Assembly: GCA_029851415.1 (NCBI GenBank)
Contig: CM056744.1
Coordinates: 11,539,268 to 11,603,267, forward strand
DNA: 64,000 nucleotides
Reading direction: 5' to 3'
DNA from: Eretmocerus hayati
Lineage: Eukaryota > Arthropoda > Insecta > Hymenoptera > Aphelinidae
Positions 55,791-64,000 of the stretch are shown here, in pieces. The notes beneath the pieces were generated by a model. That model was not told where the DNA came from, did no database searches, and was given only the letters and a program-made list of their open reading frames with translations. The position numbers were made by a program, and so were the translations under genes. The stretch's first letter is position 1, and the number at the start of each line of letters is the position of its first letter.

Positions 55791-57361
55791 ATATAATTGC
55801 TTCGTTGAAAATTCAACCAGTTGGTTGAATGAAAAATTCAACGAGTCTGGTTGAAAATTCAACCAATTTTTTACAGTGTGGCTGTAAATTTTGACTGACA
55901 TAAGAATAACACGGTGACTGTAAACCGAATGTAAAAGAGATTATAAATCACTTTATCTTTCTTACAGAGTTTGTCATTTTTTGAGTCTATATAACTTTTG
56001 AGGTTTTCAGTTTTCTCAAATTTAAAGCTGAGAATGTCATGAATTCTATAAATCTTGACAAGGGCACTGATGGTGTGGGACACGTGAAAAAGTATAAAGA
56101 GTTCTTTCCCTAACATGAAAATATTACTTCATAAATATTTTTGTCAGGTTTAGAAAGAAAAACTGTAAACTGAGAGCAGAATCCGCTCATCTTATATGAT
56201 ATTGTTTATGATGGAAAATCGTTTTCAATGTCAGAATCTTCCTCGACGTAGATTCGATACATTCGTTTTCCTCGAAGGCTCAACCATTACATATGAAAGA
56301 TAGAAAATTATTTCATATTCTTCTATCACAATTTATTCCAAGATTCGAACACACGCATTATCAACTATCAGCAAAACACCCACAACATTGAAACTATCAC
56401 TTATACCTACCCCGGTTGTTTCGAGTATATATTTGAACTCGGTATGCATATACTCTTACCGCAATGCCATTGTCATCGCAATCATACCGCGGGAATTCAA
56501 GTTCTACCATCACCAGAACACCATATAGTACACCTTTGTGGAAAAAAATGACACAAACTGGATTATACCTCACTCTCATGGTATGATATACATCCACATG
56601 TATAATAGTCTATCACTAACATATTATCGTATCAAACGATCGGATCCCAGAATTATGTGGCGCATCCGTTCGAGATCATCAACTCATTTTCCTAATCATC
56701 TACTGCTTTCACCACCTATAGATCAGATATAGATATATTCACATGAATGCCAAAATTATAATCGACTCCTTAATATCCCTTTTGCACGATATGCCAAGAT
56801 CACATGTCTCTTTGGTACTGTACCGAATTTTTCAAAACAAATATCAGCGTGGGAGTCCAGAGTATATAATGTGTTCTCCAAGTGAAGGTTTGTATTTGTT
56901 TTCCCAGAAGATTTTCGGGAGAAAGTTGTATGTTGTACAACTGTGCAAGAGACGAGCATAGTTTGATTTGCGAAGTGATTGTGTGAATTTTTTTGGTTGG
57001 ATCATAATATGGAAACACAGAGGAAAGACAGAGGAAAAGGTGCGATGAGGAAATCCGTTTGAAATTTCTTTATACCTCGTCTTTTGAGTGTTTAGGAACT
57101 TGGCATTGGTTACAATGTAGCCTTTGGTGAGAAAGACATCAGGCACTTTTGTCGTTGTGAATGATTGATTGTCGTACTAAATATGAGATTTTGCATTAAA
57201 GAGGAAAGTGCGAAATATTTATGGATTCTGGTGAGATAGTATTGAATTCTTTCCGTGAAAAAGGGAAAGTGAAAACGAGACAGGAATTATTCTTAAATTA
57301 GTTAGCACATTCAAGAGATATTAGTTTGAGTTTGATAAATGATGGATTCAGAGATGACAAG
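55791..57361. other. Unassigned interval
   Basis: Begins with three TTGAAAATTCAACCA-type short repeats (55803-55868). No supported gene follows. Confidence 0.35.
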
Positions 57362-57363
57362 TA

Positions 57364-58065
57364 AAGAAAGTGTACCCAACATGCCCTGGTATGCCCATTT
57401 CAAGAATAGACACTCATTGATCTCATCTCTGCAAATTTATTTGCGTTTTTTGTTGTTGAAATATGTAGAATTAAGTGATTTGGGCCAACCCCGAATGCGT
57501 CCTCCAGGAGATTTCCAGTAATTTTTTCATTTTTTGTGTTTGTACAGATAAAAAATCACCGAGGAAATTGCGGTCAGCAATAGTAATATAGGTGCCAGAT
57601 TATGTTAGTCTGATGATCACTCTCAGCCAGACATACCTTGGATAGGATCGATTTCTTTTTTCAGAACTTTCAAAATTCCTTTTGCAAATTTGCAAATCTA
57701 GGATTTGAAACTATTTCGTATGCAAAATACGGAGATGATTCGTGAAACAAGAAGGCAAACATTGGAGTATACCCAAAATGCCCCAATATATGATTATCTC
57801 GTGATAGATAAGCCGGAAATAGTTATTTCGACCGATGAAAAAGCTCCAAATGTGGTTACACGGAGATGAAAACAGTTGTATACACTTTATCGCCGATTTA
57901 TATTGTTTTAAATGATGTGGGCATGTTGGCTAAACCTTTTCGCAAACTTTCGAAAAATCACTTCTTGGGAAAATTGTGATAACTAAAGTACGTTGAAAAA
58001 TATTTAAAAGGTACAAAACTATTGGCAAAATGGCTTAGGAGGAGGCATGTTGAGTACACTTACCT
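57364..58065. mobile_element. TA-flanked MITE, copy C of the GGTAAGTGT family
   Basis: 702 bp. Left end AAGAAAGTGTACCCAACATG and right end (minus strand) AGGTAAGTGTACTCAACATG, flanked by TA (57362-57363, 58066-58067). Its left end has lost the GGTAAGT word kept at the other termini. Confidence 0.7.
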
Positions 58066-58116
58066 TATTCTCCGTTCACTTGGAAGAATTTTTCGACAAG
58101 AAGCCAAGTTTTCTAT

Positions 58117-58117
<1 letters not shown>

Positions 58118-58154
<37 letters not shown>

Positions 58155-58735
58155 CATGGAAGTCTCTTACACAGAGCTTATTATGCTAAAGATACATTGG
58201 TGAACTTATGACTAAATATTTGTATCATCCAGGTGTCTACTACTGAAAGGCAAAAAGAATTGTATATGGAGTGATGATAAAGAATACTTATCATATCGAT
58301 AATTTACATTCATCAAAAAACTCACATAATATTCTACAGGCATTAACATAAGGTTTGGTAATCAATATTTCTACGGAAAGGGGTAGTTGAAACTGAAGTT
58401 GGAATAACTTTTGCAGTAATTTTTTCCTATGTTCGTCATATTCTTCGCATTGCCAAATGACATGATTCATATCTTGTTCTTGTTTACCGCAAGTACACAT
58501 AGGGTCATTAATTATTTTTACCCTCGCTAAGGATGCTGCTAGATTGTAATCATTCGCTCTGCAGCGGTTGATCGTGACAATCATTCGTCGATTGAGTTTT
58601 TTGTTGAAGAACCAAGGTTTGCTTGAGTCGTTGAAGAAGTTTTGAAAGTAAATTGTTCCCGTCGAGCAGGCTTGATCTTTAATTGCATCAAAGGTTGAGA
58701 CCTTACTCCCTACACTGATTTTCTTGAGTTATATA
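58118..58735 (-). mobile_element. 5'-truncated LINE (non-LTR retrotransposon) 3' end
   Basis: On the minus strand an open frame from about 58720 to its stop at 58291 ends with the zinc-knuckle-like pattern CTCGKQEQDMNHVIWQC, typical of the C-terminus of I/R1/jockey-type LINE ORF2 downstream of the RT/RNase H domain. About 140 nt further on is a 34-base poly(A) tail (plus-strand T run, 58118-58151). Truncation and tail indicate target-primed insertion. Confidence 0.85.
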
Positions 58736-59824
58736 GAAATGCAAGTTTTTTATGTGTTTTTCTATAGCCTTACAGTTTTTGACTAATTTTTGCTGAATCC
58801 ACAGACCTATCGTCATCAAATCCCGAGTTCATCGTAAATTTAATTTAGTCATCATAAGCGCATTTTTATCGAAATTGACAATCGTAAATCGGATGAACAT
58901 TTTCACAAGGTATGAAGATAAAACTGAGACTTACTATTCGGTCTTTCAAGTTTTTTCATCACTGTAAACGATGACCTACTGTAATCTATCCTCCTGTAAG
59001 CTCCTATTCAATCCAAAATCCATACTTGATGTTTGAAATAATAATAGTATATTGCGCGCCGAGTGCGGGAAAATTTTGATCAGCAAGGTTTACCTGAAAA
59101 ACAAAATTTTTTGTCACAAGACACATATGCTATTTTATCGGTCAGTACATAGAAACAGCGTTTTTCTGAGCGTCTTCGCAGAAGGCTATTTTACGAGTTA
59201 CAGTAAAATTTTGTCAACTGTTCTGACTTGAATTTTACTAGATTACAGGAATTAAAACACTCATCCTTAATACCTCCACACATGTAATAAAACATGCAAC
59301 AAAATCAATAAATTTTGAGAGAGAATCATTATGATATTGAATCATGACAATAATTCGCCAAGAACGATCCTGACGATGATTCCAAAAAAATTCTCATAGC
59401 CAACAGTCCAATTTGGGTCCTTGACCGTGAAATAGCTAGGTCATACACGCGGCGATACAATTTCTAGATGCTAATTAAATCAAGGCTGGAATTGTTCAAG
59501 TATAGCCCGCGAAGAATACTAATTCAAATCTACATTCGCGTGAAAGTATTCATGTCACCAGATCAACACAATGACCGCTATCACTACAGCATTTACTGTT
59601 ACAATACTTTAATATGCTCAATTCGCAAGGCAACGACACTATTATTTCAATAGCTGATGAGCATAAGTATTGCGGTCATTCGCAAAAGGATGTGTCTGTA
59701 TGATTTACAAGTAATAGTAGTGAAAGCAATTTTTTCTGATGGCATCGACCTTTGCGATTGTACTTCGTCAATCTTTTGATCGCTAGGAATGTATGGTGTT
59801 GATGGGCCGTTCATTTGAGAGTCA
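58736..59824. other. Unassigned interval
   Basis: No supported gene. Confidence 0.35.
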
Positions 59825-59828
59825 TTAA

Positions 59829-60066
59829 CACGTTCACTGCGAAGGCAGTTTTTCGTAATTTTTGGTTCGTCTTCATCTCGACCCTCATTCTCCGATTCAG
59901 GTAAGTATATAGGAAAAAATCCTGTTCTGACTTATTATTTATGCACACAAACTAAACGCCTAGGAAAATGCCTATTTGAAAGATTTTTTGGTCAAATATA
60001 AATCGGCAAAGATTGAAAAACAAAATATCGTGAGCCCCACCGGTGGGGCCCATCGCAGTGAACGTG
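59829..60066. mobile_element. piggyBac-like MITE (TTAA duplication)
   Basis: 238 bp, perfect 14-bp inverted ends CACGTTCACTGCGA, flanked on both sides by TTAA (59825-59828, 60067-60070), the piggyBac-superfamily target. Just inside the right end is a small palindrome, CCCCACCGGTGGGG. It has no coding capacity. Confidence 0.85.
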
Positions 60067-60130
60067 TTAAAACTCATCATCATTGCTTCATAAATAAAGA
60101 GGCTCTCTCTACTCGAGGATTTTCAAAAAA

Positions 60131-60439
60131 GTGATTATCAAAAGAATCGATGATGTATACTTTCTACCGGTTCCTATTGAACCAGAAATCGACTATCCAT
60201 ATATCATCAATAATGTTGTAGATTTTTCGTTCTTGATGATAAATATAGAAATTTGCGTCTTGTCGATCTTAAAGGACGGTAGGGAATTAAATCAATTCCC
60301 AAAATTTAATGATGTGAATTTTATTACGACGTTTCGTCCCCAAAGTTTCGTGGACCTCATCAGGCTTACGTTTTTCTGTTTTAATTCATGTGAAGATGGA
60401 AAAGATACTAAATATTGTGTACAAATCATAAATGTATAA
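60131..60439 (+). CDS. Doubtful open frame of 102 codons
   Basis: Starts with GTG, between two MITEs; product is hydrophobic/acidic with no recognisable domain. It could be an exon of an unmodelled gene, or chance. Confidence 0.12.
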   Translation: MIIKRIDDVYFLPVPIEPEIDYPYIINNVVDFSFLMINIEICVLSILKDGRELNQFPKFNDVNFITTFRPQSFVDLIRLTFFCFNSCEDGKDTKYCVQIINV

Positions 60440-60459
60440 ATGTAGAGATGCGCAACTTA

Positions 60460-61045
60460 CCGTCAAGTGGGGTAACTTTGGGATACGGGGGGGGGGGGGG
60501 TAACTTTGGAACAACCCATGAAAGAGTAATTATCACGCGCGATCAGCAGGGCAAATAATTTGGTACCTGTTCTCCCTACTTGTGGCACGCATGAGTAATG
60601 TTTTGCACCGGCGTGAGGTCCTCCATCAGTTGTGAGTTCATTTAGTTTCAAAAGTATGTTTTCAATCCAAAAAACAGTCTTCTGGAAAAATGAGTGTAGT
60701 ACCGACCTTTGCAGGGTGACTCCAAGGTAACTGAGCTAGATTTCACTTGTCTGTACGCATATCTAGACGAATCCATCACTTATACATTGGCGTACTTTTA
60801 CCCACTTTCAATTCTGTAGCGTGAAAAGTAAAAAGTATGTGTTTCCTTCTGTGAACAGGGGTAACTTTGGGACACGAATTTTAGCGCTCATATCTCCAAC
60901 TAGAGTTGTCCAAATGCGCTTTATAAACCCCGCAATCGAAAGCTAAAACTATAAGCTTTTGATTGAATACTCATACCATGCCCCTGTGGTATAAGCTCGA
61001 AGGGGAAAAAAGCGATTTTTGTCCCAAAGTTACCCCAGCTGACGG
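60460..61045. mobile_element. TA-flanked MITE (CCGTC... ends)
   Basis: 586 bp. Ends CCGTCAAGTGGGGTAACTTT and (minus strand) CCGTCAGCTGGGGTAACTTT, flanked by TA (60458-60459, 61046-61047). GGGGTAACTTTGGGA recurs internally near 60509 and 60849. It is consistent with a Tc1/mariner-mobilised MITE. Confidence 0.8.
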
Positions 61046-61047
61046 TA

Positions 61048-62141
61048 CGTTATTCTTGAGATCTTCGTGGTATTTTTTGAGCGATCTAGGTACTGGAGAC
61101 TATCCATATAATTTTACGAGTTGATTGAGAGCATGATGACTTGTGTAACTCAATATGACCCATGTAAAAATCAAATTCATGGGACAAATTTCGTAGATTA
61201 TAATGTGTCAGTTTAGCTCTCACAAGGTATTAGATTCGTTATTAAATTTTTATTGTCAAATTTAGTCACAGAAGCTCGAATGGAAAATAAAGATCGAACG
61301 AATTTGCTAGTCTTCGGAAAAAATTTGAGCGTCGCTGTGTTTCGACCATTCATTCTACGCAGCATCTGCATGGGTTCATGTCGAGGTTCATGTGTATCAT
61401 TGACTAGTCTACACTCTATCATAATTCTCGTGATAAAAACTCACACAAAAAACGAAAGTCTTACCGTCAGTAAAAATTGTCATTTCGAAGATTATTTCAC
61501 AATTGTATAAGTGCGTAATATGAAATAATTCTGCGGCGAATGAGGTTTACTTGAATCTAATATATCTAAATAAATAAATAATTCTTGAATTTCAATCACA
61601 GAAGCTTGGTTAGCAGACCCGCCCCGATACCACCACCCCCAGCCTGTGATGATCTGAAACAACGCACGATAATAATCACTCGGTTGGTTTTTTTGTTTCA
61701 ATATTCACTATCTCTATAACGTTACAATGCCGCAAGAATTAAGATCATCCCCGAAAAATTCTTTTTGTAAAAGTGAGAATATTTTATTCTTCTGATTGAT
61801 CAAAATGGTATCACAAATAGCGATCCGGTCATGAAAGACCGCAAAAGCATCCATTTTTTCGGAAAATGTTCGCTACTTTCAGTAGGGCTCTTTAAAATCT
61901 ACATAAATTTTTCACAACAATTTTCAAGTTTTCGAGTGACAAGACGTATATCAGTTTTCCTCTATCACTCGCGAATGATAGAGGAATACCGATTTTGATT
62001 TTTGCATCATTGTGCTGTGTGAGCAATAATGAACATAATTCACAAAAATCAGCCACGTGATCAGAAAAATAGCATTCAAATAATTCCAGGCTGAGAATGC
62101 CACATTGTATAAGACGCCTAGAATACTGCAAGGGTATCGCA
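61048..62141. other. Unassigned interval
   Basis: No supported gene or repeat. Confidence 0.35.
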
Positions 62142-62151
62142 TATATATAAG
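62142..62151 (+). promoter_or_regulatory. Candidate TATA box
   Basis: TATATATAAG lies about 200 bp upstream of an ATG in good context (62352) whose short frame ends in a splice donor (AAC/GTAAGT, 62393/62394). It could be the promoter of the downstream protease homologue, but the phases of the two exons do not join directly, so at least one exon would be missing. Confidence 0.35.
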
Positions 62152-62531
62152 CGTGTATGCATATTTTCAGGCGCTTACTGTACCATATGATTGACGACAC
62201 CAACCACATGATCGCTATATCTATATTTACATTGCATGTCAGTTGCGACGTGATTGCGAGCCTTGATCTCCGCGATTGTACGCGATAACAACAATCAATT
62301 CTAGTTCTTCCACAGCATCTTCTATCATCTCTCGTTCCCAATATCACCAAAATGTTTGCCACTTGCTCAAGAACCTTAAAAACAAATGCCAACGTAAGTC
62401 GATCCCAAACAACTGTTGCTTCGTTTATTTCTTACGGAATTCTATAGATAACTCTCCCACCAATTTAAAATTCTAAAATGCAATGATCTTTACAATTTGC
62501 ATCAATTTCATAGCGATTACGTAATTGAGTA

Positions 62532-62631
62532 NNNNNNNNNNNNNNNNNNNNNNNNNNNNNNNNNNNNNNNNNNNNNNNNNNNNNNNNNNNNNNNNNNNNN
62601 NNNNNNNNNNNNNNNNNNNNNNNNNNNNNNN
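62532..62631. other. Assembly gap (100 N)
   Basis: Exactly 100 Ns, the conventional placeholder for a gap of unknown size. It lies where upstream exons of the protease homologue would be expected. Confidence 0.99.
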
Positions 62632-63196
62632 TTGCATGGCTTTGTAAGTCAGGATTGACACCTCGAATGTCGTGCCAACTCTCAAACCCCCCGACAAAAT
62701 ATATGTCTCGTGAAAAGGCAGCATAATCTCAATTATCACTCTCTGATTCGGCAAAGAAAAAGTTTCCCAACACACCAAAAGAAGATGCTCTTGCAGGGTT
62801 AAGGGCATGCGATCGTTCGCGCACCCATCTGAAGTTTGCCAAGGGTTTCCATTCGATTCTGGATTTGATAGAACAAAAACCAAAATCACTATTCTCTGAT
62901 CTATTTCATCTCCATGGAAATTTCCAGATCGAGTTCATTCCATAACTCCATATAACTCACATTCAAACCACTCAAAAACAGAAGGATTTTTCAAATTTTA
63001 GAATCGACAAGATCTTCGTCTTTCCTACTGCACTGATTTTTTAAGCTCGCTTGACTAGTCTATATCTATGACAGAATCGACAATTTTTAATTGATCTTGT
63101 TATCCGTTCCTGAGTATCAACTATGCATGACATGAATACATCATTTGACTTCTTCGATAAAATAACATTATCAAGTGAAAATTTTCAACATTCCAG

Positions 63197-63909
63197 GCAA
63201 CGCCGACACAGATTCTGCTGCGGGTACAATTACAGGCGAAAGAACTTCTATCGAAGATTTTCCCTACATAGTTAGTTTCTATAATGGCAGCAAAGATCCT
63301 AAGCAGAGTCCATGCATAGGTAGCATAGTAAGTCGCAATCTCGTGCTTACAACGGCTTATTGCGCTGCAAAGTTCGAGACAAATACAAAAGTTATTCGAT
63401 CTGGGAGTAATGACAGAAAAACCGGAGGAAGGATGCACACGATTGCAATGAAATATTTGCACGAAGATTACAATTCTACGACGCTTAATCATAATATAGC
63501 TCTGATTCGAGTGGTTGAAAAATTTGATGATCCCGACAAACCGATTGTAGTGAACTACAATCCAGAACAAAGTAATGTCGGGAATAAGGGTGTGGTTGCT
63601 GGGTGGGGGAAAATAAATTCAGAAAATTGGATGGATGGACTATACGAGAGTAATGTCAACATAATTTCAGATGAAATTTTCCGTACCTCGGCACCTCACG
63701 CAGTTTTGGATCATTTCTTCTATGTAAAAGATTCCGATCCGAAAAATTCCACGTGTTACGGTGACGGAGCTCCGTTTGTTGTAGAAGAAAAAAATATGTC
63801 GTATATTGCTGGTTTCTTGACTCAACGGACTCGAGATTGTGAAAGAACTAGTATTGGCATCTTTATTGATCTTTCACGTTATTACAATTGGATAGTGGGC
63901 CACTTCTAG
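63197..63909 (+). CDS. Serine-protease homologue, catalytically dead (3' exon, 5' incomplete)
   Basis: Chymotrypsin-fold (S1A) protein whose catalytic triad is lost. His of TAAHC is Tyr (TTAYC), Asp of the NDIAL motif is Asn (NHNIALI), and GDSGGP is GDGAPF with no Ser. The fold is otherwise retained: ITGE start, VVAGWGK and the C-terminal YNWIVGHF. A frame begins at 63175 with ATG, but TTCAACATTCCAG/GC at 63196 is a good splice acceptor (phase 1), so that Met is probably intronic. The signal-peptide exon is missing, perhaps in the N gap. Such homologues act as cofactors or decoys in insect immunity, reproduction and venom; the role here is unknown. A variant polyadenylation signal ATTAAA follows at 63944. 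Confidence 0.85.
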
Positions 63910-64000
63910 ATTAGTTATATTTGATTGGATCAATACGACTTCATATTAAATGCTGATGGTTTTCAGGTTATATTGAAATACTGTCTTCTGATTAGGGCTG

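Noticed and set aside
62473..62889. 138-codon minus-strand frame
   Set aside because: It spans the N gap, so its continuity is not supported.

Overview
The window is eukaryotic, almost certainly insect. It holds AT-rich DNA with spliced genes, AATAAA polyadenylation signals, an ionotropic receptor, a serine-protease homologue, pol III-derived repeats and many small DNA-transposon relics. Hymenoptera would fit, but the sequence alone does not settle the order. The assembly has one 100-N gap at 62532-62631.

The centrepiece is a complete Polinton/Maverick (adintovirus-like) element at 10392-27731 (17,340 bp). It has 100-bp terminal inverted repeats (4 mismatches between arms) and a perfect 6-bp target-site duplication AATAAT on both sides. 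All six hallmark genes are present and open: adenain-type protease, double jelly-roll major capsid protein, penton-like minor capsid protein, DD35E integrase with chromodomain, FtsK/HerA-type packaging ATPase and protein-primed PolB. It also carries a basic core-like protein, an RNase-H-fold-like protein, two conserved small Polinton proteins and an orphan at the right end. There are four transcription blocks: structural genes plus integrase leftward (10923-15984), ATPase to Tudor rightward (16174-18976), PolB leftward (19327-25117) and the orphan rightward (25799-26632).

Three things in this element stand out. (1) PolB reads as a four-exon gene, about 1,809 codons long, whose upstream exons add an acidic, internally duplicated N-terminal region; all three introns are phase 1 and keep the frame. 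(2) A two-exon gene encodes an extended Tudor domain like those of animal piRNA-pathway proteins, but with a degenerate methylarginine cage. (3) Four gene junctions have stop and start codons only 1-2 nt apart, which is unusual for a nuclear eukaryotic element. The protease gene is also interrupted by a short intron placed inside its active-site His motif.

Host genes on the flanks: a TATA-driven, multi-exon gene for a small secreted knottin-like cysteine-rich peptide (2133-5210); a three-exon divergent ionotropic receptor (52418-54637, minus); and the 3' part of a catalytically dead serine-protease homologue (63197-63909). The remaining sequence is mainly repeats: degenerate CCCAA-type pentamers (340-1130), a 5S rRNA-derived fragment, tRNA-derived SINE-like segments, a 5'-truncated LINE, a three-copy TA-flanked family whose ends read as splice donors, two TAA-flanked Harbinger-like MITEs, a TTAA-flanked piggyBac-like MITE, long fold-back palindromes and a palindromic minisatellite (38.3-40.4 kb).
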